Part shown: one piece after another, positions 46,471-55,135 of the stretch
How the letters are laid out: each line of letters starts with the position of its first letter
Position numbering within the stretch: the stretch's first letter is position 1
Assembly (NCBI RefSeq): GCF_006438825.1
Contig: NZ_RCZP01000013.1
Location: 1 to 64,000 of the forward strand
DNA from: Muricoccus nepalensis
GTDB lineage: Bacteria > Pseudomonadota > Alphaproteobacteria > Acetobacterales > Acetobacteraceae
DNA: 64,000 nt
Reading direction: 5' to 3'
Translations under genes and position numbers: made by a program
Notes under the pieces: model-generated
The model's database searches: none
Seen by the model: the letters and a program-made list of their open reading frames with translations, nothing else
Told to the model about the DNA's origin: nothing

Positions 46471-49400
46471 TCAGGACTGGGTCACGCAGGTCCGGGGGTC
46501 GCCCACGTCCACCTTCAGCGCGTCCACGAACGCGATGAGATCGCGCCCCGTGGGGAAGGACACGGACTTCACGGCGGAGGTAACCGTCGCATCGGGACGG
46601 CCCATCGACGCGCGGACGGCCTCGACCACCGCCGACAAGCCTTCTCCCTTTAGTCGAAGATCTCCGCCCAGCCGCATGGAGAGGGCCGCCGTGGATTCAC
46701 CTACGGTGACCTGTGGCACCACCGCCTCGGCAGAAGCTGCCTTCAACGCCGTGACCAGGGAGAAGAAGTCCTCCGTGCTGCTCTGACGGATGTCGAGGAC
46801 GAGCGTCGCGGGCTTCGCCTCGTCCACGAAGTCCCGCAGCGTCGGCGGCATGTCGGTGCCCTCACCGCCGTCGTCACCGTCGTCATTCTTGGGCCGAGAC
46901 GGGCGGACGGTCATCGGGATGTGGAAGGTCTCCTCGCCCTCCAGGTCGCCATCGATCGCAATCGCCCGCAACAGCACGCTGCCGCCCGTGGCCATGGCAG
47001 GGGTGACGAGGAAGGAACCATCGTAGACGGTTCCCTCGCGTGCCAGAGTGCCATTCAGGGTGTAGCGGATCGTGGCCGCGGATGGCCGGGCGAACAGCTC
47101 CACCCGCTTCCCGTCCGCGGACGGCGAGACAGTGTGCTGGATAGTTATCTCGTTACGCCAGACATATGGCTCACCTGTCGGATGTACCCCTTTGGGATCC
47201 ACTGCAAGGAAGGCGATGCGCAGGTCCGTCGTGGAGAAGCTCAGCTCGGTCATCTCAGGGTCCGACGTGGAGACGGTCGTCGTCCCCTTGGCGAAGTGGA
47301 TCCGCGGCGTCTGACCAGCGTCGAGCGCGACCACCGACAGCCTGACCTCGCCATCGAGCGACCGGCTCTCCGGTGTTACGGAAACACGGGTCTTGTCCAC
47401 CGGGAACGGACCGCGCCGAACCTTGCCGTTCTCGGCATCCCGCCACTTGCCCGAGGTCACCGCGATCCGCTTGACCGCATCCAGGCCACCGGGCGGGAAC
47501 CACTCGAACCTGGCTGCCTCCTTGGCCTTGGTGGTGATGTCCAACCAGGGGATGGTGTTGAAGCCCGACCCATCCGGCCAGAGCAGGCCGCCCTGGTTGG
47601 TCTCCGGATTGCCCGCGACCCGCTGGATGATGGCGTCGGCGCTGGCTTCGGGGTTCGGGTTGTACTTCCCGGCCTTGACCAGGGCGGCCTCCACGGCCGT
47701 CTCTCCGTCCAGGGAGGATCGTCCGTCCTTGCCCTTCGCCGTACGCAATTCGAGCTTGGCCTCGATCAGACCGAGCGAGCGGTCCGGCTTGCGTCCTGGA
47801 TACCAGACGCGGTTAAAGGCGTTCTCTACCTGGGTGAGGAAGTCGAACTCCGCCGTGTTGCGGCGGTCCTCCACCTCGCTCCGGAGTGGGTCGTCGGCCC
47901 GCAGCTCCCGGAGCACCTTCTCCGCAGCGTAGAGGCGCCGCATCGCGCCTTCCAGATTGAGGAAGTAGGTCGGGCTTCCGGTGACGATGAGAAAGTTGTT
48001 CTTCTGCACGAGGCCGGAGAACAGCTTCTCCGCCAACTCTGGTGGCGTCTTAGTGTCCGGGTTGATGGCGATGAGCTTGCGCTGGCCGGACAGATCGATG
48101 GCACCCAGTTCCGGCAGGGCCAGGACCTCAGCGTAGACCTTCCCCTGCCTGGCGCGGAACACCTCCTCGAGCTGGCGCTGGATGCCCTCGTCAATGCGCG
48201 GCTGGGGTGCCTTGTCGGCCTCGGACTGCAGCCGCTTGGTGATGTTCTCCTGGGGAGCGAAGTAGACGACCTCGCCCGCCCCGCGGTGGATGTACCAAGC
48301 GTCCTTCACGAGGGCGTCGAAGGCTCCCGCGAATTCGTCGGGCGCGCGGCCGGGCGCCACGAGGCACTCGATCACCTGCTCCTTCGTCAGCCCGGCCTTG
48401 GCGTCCACGCCGCGCATGAGGGAAGCGCAGAGGATGACGTTGGCCGCCTGGCTCCCAGCGTCGGAGCCGACCTGGCGGTCCACGGTCTCAGCGTGGCTGT
48501 TCCCGCCGTCCGCGATATCCTTGGCCACGGCTTCCTGCAGGTCGGACAGGGGCAGGACCTCGTTGCGCATGTCGCTGTCGTTCAGGTCCATGTGCTGGAC
48601 CCCGATCAGCCCCACGGTGTCTGCCCGGCCCTCGGTATAGACGTCCTTCACGATGCGGCTGACCATCCGCATCAGGCCACGCGTCTGCCGGAACTTCTCG
48701 TTGTTCCGGAAAAGCGCCACGAGGTCCCGGAGCCGTGGGTGGAACGGGTAGCAGCGATGGACCTCCTCGGCGTACTGCTCGGGGGTTCTGGCGACCGTGC
48801 GGGACCGGACGGCCTCGTCCATGGCCTTCGCGTATTCGCTCGCCACGCGGTCCACGACCTCCGGCCCGGGCATGCGCTCGAACAGGCGCCGCCGGAGAAT
48901 GTCGAAGATCTCGTTCGAGTTCAGGGCGACTGGCGTGATCTCCTTCGCGCTGCGGCGGACCTCCTGCGAGAGGTTCGCCACCGTCTGAGCGATTGAGCGG
49001 CTCGCCCCCTGGTAGGCGGCGCTGAGGTTGGAGACCACGACCATGCAGCGGGGCAGCTTCACCGCGGCCGAGAACAGGTTGGCCAGGGCGTAGGTGACGA
49101 CGTTGGCCAGCGTGCCCTGGCCGAGTTCCTTGGTCTGGGCGTAGTCCAGGTAGGGCGCCAGCTCGTCGAGCATGATGAGGGTCGGCTCGTCGCCGATCAG
49201 CTTCATCCAGTCCGCCTCGCCCGGTGCGGAAGCGCCGCTTTCCCAGAACCTGCGGAACTCCGCCCCCTTGCCGAGCTGATGGGCGATCTCGCCCCAGATG
49301 TAGCGGTCGCTGGGCTGACGGCCAGATATCGCGACGACCTTGGCCGCACCGAAGCCGTTCGGCGCCTTCAGGCTGGCCCCGTCCAGCACCTGCTGGCGGA

Positions 49401-49731
49401 GGGAAGGAGACTTTGCGATGAGCCCGAATGACACCATCAGGTGCGTCTTGCCGCCACCCATGGCCTGGGTGAGCGTGAACACCGCCTGATCGCTACGACC
49501 GTCCAGACGGGCGATGCCTAGTTCGAAGAGCTGCTTCATGCCCCCGGTGACGTGGTTCCGGGCGAAGAAGGCGTCAGCCTCCCTCTCGGCAGCCTCGATG
49601 ACCTGGGCGATGTCCTCGATGTCCGGCTCGGGGTCAGACCGGAGGACACTGTCGAAGGGCTTGCAGGCAGCGCGGACGGTGGTCAGCAAGGGCGGCGTCC
49701 TCCCGCCGAGAATGAAGGCTGGACTACCCAT
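46471..49731 (-). CDS. DUF499 P-loop ATPase, anti-phage associated
   Basis: A 1086-aa ATPase and first gene of the operon. Walker A is AMGGGKTH (about residue 90), Walker B is IMLDELAPYL, and the AAA-type sensor region (CMVVVSNLSAAY) follows. The middle includes the winged-helix segment typical of DUF499 (RRRLFERM), and the C-terminal part is beta-rich. DUF499 resembles the BrxC/PglY ATPases of BREX. It probably drives assembly or DNA remodelling for the methyltransferase and helicase. ATG 49731 is preceded by a 490-nt region with likely operators. Confidence 0.9.
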   Translation of the reverse strand: MGSPAFILGGRTPPLLTTVRAACKPFDSVLRSDPEPDIEDIAQVIEAAEREADAFFARNHVTGGMKQLFELGIARLDGRSDQAVFTLTQAMGGGKTHLMVSFGLIAKSPSLRQQVLDGASLKAPNGFGAAKVVAISGRQPSDRYIWGEIAHQLGKGAEFRRFWESGASAPGEADWMKLIGDEPTLIMLDELAPYLDYAQTKELGQGTLANVVTYALANLFSAAVKLPRCMVVVSNLSAAYQGASRSIAQTVANLSQEVRRSAKEITPVALNSNEIFDILRRRLFERMPGPEVVDRVASEYAKAMDEAVRSRTVARTPEQYAEEVHRCYPFHPRLRDLVALFRNNEKFRQTRGLMRMVSRIVKDVYTEGRADTVGLIGVQHMDLNDSDMRNEVLPLSDLQEAVAKDIADGGNSHAETVDRQVGSDAGSQAANVILCASLMRGVDAKAGLTKEQVIECLVAPGRAPDEFAGAFDALVKDAWYIHRGAGEVVYFAPQENITKRLQSEADKAPQPRIDEGIQRQLEEVFRARQGKVYAEVLALPELGAIDLSGQRKLIAINPDTKTPPELAEKLFSGLVQKNNFLIVTGSPTYFLNLEGAMRRLYAAEKVLRELRADDPLRSEVEDRRNTAEFDFLTQVENAFNRVWYPGRKPDRSLGLIEAKLELRTAKGKDGRSSLDGETAVEAALVKAGKYNPNPEASADAIIQRVAGNPETNQGGLLWPDGSGFNTIPWLDITTKAKEAARFEWFPPGGLDAVKRIAVTSGKWRDAENGKVRRGPFPVDKTRVSVTPESRSLDGEVRLSVVALDAGQTPRIHFAKGTTTVSTSDPEMTELSFSTTDLRIAFLAVDPKGVHPTGEPYVWRNEITIQHTVSPSADGKRVELFARPSAATIRYTLNGTLAREGTVYDGSFLVTPAMATGGSVLLRAIAIDGDLEGEETFHIPMTVRPSRPKNDDGDDGGEGTDMPPTLRDFVDEAKPATLVLDIRQSSTEDFFSLVTALKAASAEAVVPQVTVGESTAALSMRLGGDLRLKGEGLSAVVEAVRASMGRPDATVTSAVKSVSFPTGRDLIAFVDALKVDVGDPRTCVTQS

Positions 49732-50221
49732 TTATGGTCAAACAATCGCCCTACTCCCCGAGCTTTTTGCGCGGCGGAAGCGATTTCCGCTCCCGGCTGC
49801 GAATCCTAGGATGCCTCTCTGAATCCTAATCCCGTTTGCAACCAAACCGGTATCCCCATGGGGCTAGGAATCGGCCGATCTACCTTTCGCCTGGACAATT
49901 CGGCTCCGTGACAATGGAGCGGCCCAGCGGCCAATGATGAATCATTGTCAACTTCAAATTAGCCGCGCGGCACGGAGTTACCGAAGAACGCCCAAACCGC
50001 TTACCGGACCGTCTCCTTCAATCCAGCTCATTTCGAACTCGATGCTTCTGGCGAGGAGGGAGTTAAAGCCGGTGACCAGCGCCACAGCCAATCCGGTTCA
50101 CCGCGCCTGTTTGCAAGACACCGGCGGTGACATCTCCCACCAACACCCCCTACAACCTGGCGGTATCATGGTCGACTACGGGGTTTCCCTCCTTGCCTCT
50201 CCATCTGCGGCCCAGCCCCGG
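49732..50221. promoter_or_regulatory. defence operon upstream region
   Basis: No gene is seen in these 490 nt. They separate the end of the exonuclease gene from the start of the DUF499 gene, both on the minus strand. They are AT-richer than their flanks and hold a 10-bp palindrome ATCCTAGGAT (49802-49811), repeated GAATCCTA boxes nearby, and the operator-like repeats at 49909-49950. A TTGACA (minus strand, 49946-49951) could be a -35 box overlapping those repeats, but I see no good -10. Confidence 0.5.
49909..49950. promoter_or_regulatory. nested inverted repeats, putative operator
   Basis: A near-perfect 16-bp palindrome CAATGAT-GA-ATCATTG occupies 49932-49947. Its right arm extends to CATTGTCA (49943-49950), which is the exact reverse complement of TGACAATG at 49909-49916. 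So two overlapping dyads share one arm. This is the layout expected for cooperative binding of a dimeric repressor. No regulator gene is recognised next to it. Confidence 0.55.
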
Positions 50222-50857
50222 TCACGATGTAGCGTTGAGGCGCTGGTTCACCGCCCGGCACACGGCCTCATACCCAGCGCGGATTCTACGTGCGTCCGGA
50301 CCCGCTCGATGCCGGACCTCTGGGTAGAGAGCCATGGCGCGCTCTCGCTCGCAGTAGCATGCCAGCCTGGCGTGCTGCATCGACATCCCTAGCGTCGGAC
50401 GAGGCTCACCAACAATCAGCCGTGCTGTCTCGTCCCAGCAGATAGCGTCGAAGTCAGACACCCGGTAGCGGGCTGCCCCAACGGTGGCGAGCAGGAGGTC
50501 CAGCCACGGGCCGTCCCACGACGGCTGATCCGCCACGAGGCAGCGGCCCTTGGCGAGATCCAGAATGACCCTTGCCGCATCCATTGCGGCAACCCCGCTG
50601 CGACCCAGGGTATCACGGCTGATTCCGTGGACCGCCTCCGCCCGCGGGTCCCAGTCCGTCGATGACCAGGTGTCCTCGGGTTTGATAAGCAGGCTGCCCG
50701 TTCTCTTCCCTGGCAAAGCCGCCCATCCAACTTCGATCGGATAGGAATTCGGCGATAAGCTAGAAGCTTCAAAATCGATGAACAGGAATTTCCGTTCCGG
50801 GTGAAGTATTCCGGCACCTCGTTGCTTCCCGAACTCGGGTTCTGGATTGCCGTTCAC
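50222..50857 (-). CDS. DEDDh-family 3'-5' exonuclease
   Basis: A 211-aa exonuclease of the DnaQ/RNase T type. Exo I is FIDFEASSL with the catalytic D-x-E, the Exo II segment has an acid in ADQPSWDGPWLD, and Exo III is HRAGPDA, the His-x4-Asp of DEDDh enzymes. All four acids and the His are present, so it should be active on DNA or RNA. ATG 50857 overlaps the stop of the preceding 74-aa gene by 4 nt. Last gene of the operon with the FtsH-like protease. Confidence 0.85.
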   Translation of the reverse strand: MNGNPEPEFGKQRGAGILHPERKFLFIDFEASSLSPNSYPIEVGWAALPGKRTGSLLIKPEDTWSSTDWDPRAEAVHGISRDTLGRSGVAAMDAARVILDLAKGRCLVADQPSWDGPWLDLLLATVGAARYRVSDFDAICWDETARLIVGEPRPTLGMSMQHARLACYCERERAMALYPEVRHRAGPDARRIRAGYEAVCRAVNQRLNATS

Positions 50858-51078
50858 GCCCCCTGGGGCCCCATCTCAAGCCATGACAGCACGGTCGCCA
50901 GAGCCCGCTCTGCCCTGACGAGACGTCCACCCGGCAGGAGGATGAGCGTCACCCCATCCTCCTCGCGGATCGCCGATACCGAGGCGGCGGCAATGGCGTG
51001 GAGCACGCCGTCGGTATCGCGGAGGACGACGAAACGCCCGATACGTTGCCCCTCAACGAGTTCGATCTCCCGCACCAT
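50854..51078 (-). CDS. small uncharacterised protein (74 aa)
   Basis: I do not recognise a family. The protein is a compact beta-rich fold (EGQRIGRFVVLRDTDGVLHAIAAASVSAIREE, then VTLILLPGGRLVRAERALATVLSWL). ATG 51078 starts 1 nt after the protease stop and has GGAGAG 7 nt upstream. A longer frame from 51129 would overlap the protease gene by 50 nt. Tight spacing on both sides suggests that it works with them. Confidence 0.7.
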   Translation of the reverse strand: MVREIELVEGQRIGRFVVLRDTDGVLHAIAAASVSAIREEDGVTLILLPGGRLVRAERALATVLSWLEMGPQGA

Positions 51079-51079
51079 C

Positions 51080-53254
51080 TCACGGCTCTCCGTCCGCGCG
51101 GGATCGTCGTCGACCACGGGGATGACCACCCTCGTGGTGATGGTCGACGCTTGGCTGGTCTGGAGATTCCTGGTTGACGACAGCGCCCTGGGTGGCGGTC
51201 TGCCCCACCAGGCACGCGACCTCCTCCCCTGTCAGGCGCCCCCGGGATGCCAAGGCATCCGCCACGGTGAGAACCGCTGCCCGGTTTTCGGCGATCAGAC
51301 AGCATGCCGCAGCCATGCTCCGGGAGAGCAGAGCGGCGACTCGCTCTCGGATATCGGGATGGTCTCTGAGCAGACGATCAGCGTCGCCATCCCGCTCCAC
51401 GCGATGCCAGAGAACGGCGTGAGCGTGGCCATCAAGCCCCAGGGCAGCAACGGCGACAACTGCGAGACGGGTGGCTGCCGCAATGTCCGAAGTAGGTGAT
51501 CCCCCGGATCCGCCTGAGATGTCACCTAGCACTTCGAGCTCGGCGGCCCTTCCTGCCAGCAAGGCCCTTAGCCGGTTCTGGATGGCGCCCCCTGTGAGGA
51601 ATACCGTTCCCTCTCCCAGCGCATCCTTCCTTGTCATGGTCCGGCACGGGGAGCCGAGATCGCCTTGGACCTGCACATCGATGAGGACGCCATCCCCACA
51701 CCCGAGGTAGGCCACGGCATGCCCGGCCTCGTGTACTGCGGCCCGTCGGAGATCACCCGGGGACAGGGGCGGCGGCGGCTCACCGATCTCGGCGACAAGG
51801 TCATCCAGTACCATGGGTCGCCCGGACCGACGGGCGGTCGCCCGTGCTACCCGACACCACCTTTCCACATCGGCACCACTCGCCCCCCTTCCATAGGCGA
51901 CCGCCGCCAAAGGAAGGAGGTCCTCATCCCGGAGTTCACCTCGCAAGTGATGCCGCAGGATCTGCGCTAAGCCGTCCGCATCGGGTAGCAATACTCGGAT
52001 GACCCGCTCCAGGCGTCCCGGTCGTAGGATCGCGGGATCAAGCACCGTCGCGTCGTTCGTAGCCCCGATGACTACGATTCCCTTGCGGGTGTGGCTGCCA
52101 TCCAGTTGTTCGAGGAGGGCGTTCACGACTTGGCGGCTATAATCACGGTGCCGAGCATCAAACCGGCTGCGATCTCCGATGCCATCGATCTCATCGATCA
52201 GGAGCACACACGGCGCAAGACGCCTTGCCTCAGCGAAGGTGGCCGCCATGGCCCCAAGGAGGCTCCCAAGGTGGCCCTCCTTGCTTCCTTGCCAATCCTG
52301 GAGAGATGCCGCCAGGAAGGGCACCCCTGCGCTCATAGCAATCGCACGGGCCAGTGATGTCTTGCCGCACCCTGGTGGTCCCTCCAGGACGCATCCGCGG
52401 TCCAGTTCCGACGCAGGTAGGTCTCCAGCAACGCAGCCCTTGAGATCCTGCACTAGGCGGTGAGCCCAATGCGACGCCTCCCCCATCCCTGGCAGAGTTT
52501 CCAGCCCCGGGCCTGATGGTGTTTGCTTCCCTTTGATCGTGGCCGCTACCCGTCGGAAGAAGTCTGCCGCCGACTGTCCTGGACGCCTGGAGAACAGGAG
52601 ATCGGAGGGCTGCAGAAAGCGGATCAGGTCATCTGGGATCGCCTCGATCGGGTCGGTCGCAGAACTGCAGACATCGACCGCCAAGCGGATCAGCAGTCCG
52701 GCGTCGACAGGAGGGATGACCAGACGCTGGTCCGCGGCGTGGACAACCTCCAGGGGAAGGAGCGCTTCGGGGGCGTGGCTGATCGCATGCACCGCCCTCC
52801 CCTCGATCAAGGCAACGCGGAACTCCTTCAACAAGTCCCGCTTGGTTGATCCCTTGCCCGGATCAATGGCAAGCAGTTCTGCAGGCCTGCCGAGTTCCTT
52901 CTTCTGCCACACGGAAACTGGACCTGTCGCAGCTTCCAGGATGTCGTCACTGGACTGCGGCCGGGCCCGGGGCGCCATTGTCACTGACCCGGCGATCATC
53001 CTCCAGGCGATGGCAATGTCGGCTCCCCAGGCTTGGTCCGGAACCTCGATGATGGACACCATCCCTGGCCGACGTGATGTCTCCAGGAACCCGGACTGAT
53101 CGCTCAGGGCGGCATCGATCATGAGCCGGGAAGCCAGAACGGAGATGCCGAGATCCCGGGTCAGCTGCATTCCGCCCAGCGTCTGATCATTCTTATCCGT
53201 GAAGTCTTGCTCCAGGGTGAAGTCATCACCGTAGAAGTCATGGGGTTCAGCCAC
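51080..53254 (-). CDS. soluble FtsH-like AAA+ M41 metalloprotease
   Basis: A 724-aa ATP-dependent zinc protease. The N-terminal about 270 residues match no family that I know and have no membrane segment, unlike FtsH. The AAA+ module follows: GPPGCGKT (about 290), LLIDEIDGIGDR, and GATNDATVLDPAILRPGRLERVI with the arginine fingers. The M41 domain has HEAGH (about 505), and the third zinc ligand Asp in SPTSDIAAAT (about 588). GTG 53254 overlaps the DUF6634 stop (GTGGCTGA) and has GGGAGG 9 nt upstream; the longer upstream frame lies antisense to nothing useful. It could degrade phage or host proteins on a trigger. Confidence 0.85.
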   Translation of the reverse strand: MAEPHDFYGDDFTLEQDFTDKNDQTLGGMQLTRDLGISVLASRLMIDAALSDQSGFLETSRRPGMVSIIEVPDQAWGADIAIAWRMIAGSVTMAPRARPQSSDDILEAATGPVSVWQKKELGRPAELLAIDPGKGSTKRDLLKEFRVALIEGRAVHAISHAPEALLPLEVVHAADQRLVIPPVDAGLLIRLAVDVCSSATDPIEAIPDDLIRFLQPSDLLFSRRPGQSAADFFRRVAATIKGKQTPSGPGLETLPGMGEASHWAHRLVQDLKGCVAGDLPASELDRGCVLEGPPGCGKTSLARAIAMSAGVPFLAASLQDWQGSKEGHLGSLLGAMAATFAEARRLAPCVLLIDEIDGIGDRSRFDARHRDYSRQVVNALLEQLDGSHTRKGIVVIGATNDATVLDPAILRPGRLERVIRVLLPDADGLAQILRHHLRGELRDEDLLPLAAVAYGRGASGADVERWCRVARATARRSGRPMVLDDLVAEIGEPPPPLSPGDLRRAAVHEAGHAVAYLGCGDGVLIDVQVQGDLGSPCRTMTRKDALGEGTVFLTGGAIQNRLRALLAGRAAELEVLGDISGGSGGSPTSDIAAATRLAVVAVAALGLDGHAHAVLWHRVERDGDADRLLRDHPDIRERVAALLSRSMAAACCLIAENRAAVLTVADALASRGRLTGEEVACLVGQTATQGAVVNQESPDQPSVDHHHEGGHPRGRRRSRADGEP

Positions 53255-53603
53255 GGTGGATGGCCTCCCACCGGCCAGGGTGTCCTGCAGGTTCGCCCAG
53301 GGCGTACACGCGGCTAAGGGTGCGAGCCCAGCCCGCGCCCTCGTCCATTGCCCAAACCGTTGATGTCGTGATGAGCGGCAGTCGAAGACGTGGATGACCA
53401 CGGCAGATGCCAACGAGATGCGGGCCACCATGGGTGACGAGACGCCAGAAGCGGAGCGTCGGCGCCGATGCGAGTTCGGCTGGCGATGGTGGGCAACCAC
53501 CGGCGAAGCGAGTCAGGTCGGCAGCAAGGGATTCGAGACGAGAGACCTCATCGAGCAGCGCGCAACGCGCGTGCTCCGAGGGCATGCCATCAAGGCGGAT
53601 CAT
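53247..53603 (-). CDS. DUF6634-like protein
   Basis: A 118-aa protein. The central part (LRFWRLVTHGGPHLVGICRGHPRL followed by ITTSTVWAMDEGAGWARTLSRVYALG) matches the DUF6634 pattern as I recall it. ATG 53603 has GGAGA 6 nt upstream; ATG 53585 is a possible later start. Its stop overlaps the protease start by 8 nt, so it heads the operon. No enzymatic motif is visible. DUF6634 genes are frequent in alphaproteobacterial islands; the function is unknown. Confidence 0.75.
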   Translation of the reverse strand: MIRLDGMPSEHARCALLDEVSRLESLAADLTRFAGGCPPSPAELASAPTLRFWRLVTHGGPHLVGICRGHPRLRLPLITTSTVWAMDEGAGWARTLSRVYALGEPAGHPGRWEAIHRG

Positions 53604-53652
53604 AGGAAGTCTCCGAGAGAGCAGCAGGTGCCGCAGGAGCGGCAGGGCGGCC

Positions 53653-53787
53653 TCAGGCCGCGGAGCTGGCTATCTCGGTCGTGTAGGTGGCAGCGGCGGC
53701 TGACGGCGCGATGACATCGGCCCGGCAAGCCATCAGGCCCAGGGGCTGGTCAGCGCGGAAAGGCGGGTTGCCGTCCATAGAGAACAT
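53653..53787 (-). CDS. possible 44-aa small protein
   Basis: An ATG-to-TGA frame of 44 codons lies between the DUF6634 gene and the divergent DUF3644 gene, on the same strand as the former and 49 nt before it. The product (MFSMDGNPPFRADQPLGLMAC... ending EIASSAA) has protein-like composition. No clear ribosome binding site precedes it, so it may be chance. Confidence 0.3.
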   Translation of the reverse strand: MFSMDGNPPFRADQPLGLMACRADVIAPSAAAATYTTEIASSAA

Positions 53788-53890
53788 GTAGGGAACTACG
53801 AGGCTGGATGTCCAGCACTTTTCTGGACCGCACTGTTAACGCCAGGATGGTGACGCCTGTGATGATCGGAGTCGCCGGGGGAGCAGTTGG

Positions 53891-55135
53891 ATGTCGTCCA
53901 CGATGAACACGCCGGGGCGTCAACGCCGGTCGAGACGAGAGAACAAGCTAGCGACGTTGGAGATCGGCTTGGTGAAAGCCATGATCCACGAAGGCATGCC
54001 TGATCAGGAGATCCAGGCCTACTTCACCCGCCCTGGGCGAACCATCAATCACGGACGGTTCAAGGAGATCCGTGACGGCAAAAGGCACGCATCCGTCGGG
54101 CGTGCGTCAGCCAGTGCACTCCGTGAGTTCCTGAATGCATGGCCAGAATACCAGACTGTCACCGGGCTTCATCCCCGGGATGATGAGCTGCTCGTCAAGG
54201 CAAGGGAGGCCATGCTGGCGGCTGTCCGCCAGTACAACGCTCCCGGTGTAAACTTCCGCTCCGAATGCTTCATTGTCCTGGCGGTCATCGCCTGGACCTA
54301 CCTTCTGCACTGGCTCTACCGGCGCGACGATATCGACATCCGGTATCGCGACGCCTCAGGCAAGGTGAAGACGACTGTCGGGGGAGCCGAGAAGCACTGG
54401 GAACTTGAGGAGTGCCTTCGCCACGCGGCGTGCCCCATTGATGAGCCCACCAAGGCCAATCTGCGCTTTCTGATCGGCATCAGACACGAGATTGAGCACC
54501 AGATGACGCAACGGATCGATCACCTGCTGGGTGCCAAGATCCAGGCCTGCGTTCTGAACTTCAACAAGACCCTCAAGGAACTGGTTCGGCCGCGGGTCGG
54601 GCTGGACCAGGAGGCGACCTTTGCAATCCAGCTCGCTGGGATGATGCGCGAGCAGAGGGACATCCTTCTCAAGGACACGGGCCTCCCCAAACACATCCTG
54701 ACCGCCATGGAGACCCTTGAGGACAGCCTTCCGGAGGAGGTGCGCCAGGATCCCGCCTTCGCCTGGCGCGTCATGCTTGTCCAGAAGACTACCAACTCAA
54801 AGGGGAGAGCCGACGAGGTGGTGGAGTTCGTCCCGATCGGGTCACCCCTCCAGGAGGAGATCTCTCGAATTGCCCTCAAGGAGACCGACAAGCCGAAGTT
54901 GAGGCCGGGCATGATCGTGGACGAAATGAAATCTCTGGGCTTCAAACGCTTCACCATGGATAGTCACACTCGGCTCGTCAGGGAACGTGACGCCCGAGAT
55001 CCGAAGAAGGCCTTTGGCACCTTTGTCGGCGGCAAGGAGTGGTGGTGGTATCACCACTGGCGTGATGAAGTCCGAAAACACTGCGAGCAGTTCCCGGAAC
55101 GCTACCGGTCATCTCCTCAGCCACCGAAACCTTAA
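53891..55135 (+). CDS. DUF3644 domain-containing protein
   Basis: A 414-aa protein. A short N-terminal helix-turn-helix-like segment (GMPDQEIQAYFTRPGRTINHGRFKEIRDGK) precedes the DUF3644 core (FRSECFIVLAVIAWTYLLHWLYRR, then HWELEECLRHA and NLRFLIGIRHEIEHQ). The C-terminal part has an HTH-type fold candidate (LRPGMIVDEMKSLG) and a W-rich tail. It is divergent from the protease operon across about 290 nt and could regulate it or act alone. DUF3644 proteins are abundant on islands without a known activity. Confidence 0.85.
   Translation: MSSTMNTPGRQRRSRRENKLATLEIGLVKAMIHEGMPDQEIQAYFTRPGRTINHGRFKEIRDGKRHASVGRASASALREFLNAWPEYQTVTGLHPRDDELLVKAREAMLAAVRQYNAPGVNFRSECFIVLAVIAWTYLLHWLYRRDDIDIRYRDASGKVKTTVGGAEKHWELEECLRHAACPIDEPTKANLRFLIGIRHEIEHQMTQRIDHLLGAKIQACVLNFNKTLKELVRPRVGLDQEATFAIQLAGMMREQRDILLKDTGLPKHILTAMETLEDSLPEEVRQDPAFAWRVMLVQKTTNSKGRADEVVEFVPIGSPLQEEISRIALKETDKPKLRPGMIVDEMKSLGFKRFTMDSHTRLVRERDARDPKKAFGTFVGGKEWWWYHHWRDEVRKHCEQFPERYRSSPQPPKP

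Noticed and set aside
46921-48996. 691-aa plus-strand frame
   Set aside because: Antisense shadow of the DUF499 gene, with no recognisable domain.
37043-49731. Canonical DISARM or BREX
   Set aside because: No DrmA/DrmB, PglZ or BrxL genes are present. Only individual parts (PLD/SNF2, BrxC-like ATPase) resemble those systems.
49934-50392. 152-aa plus-strand frame
   Set aside because: It partly overlaps the exonuclease gene in antisense and has no coding-like composition.
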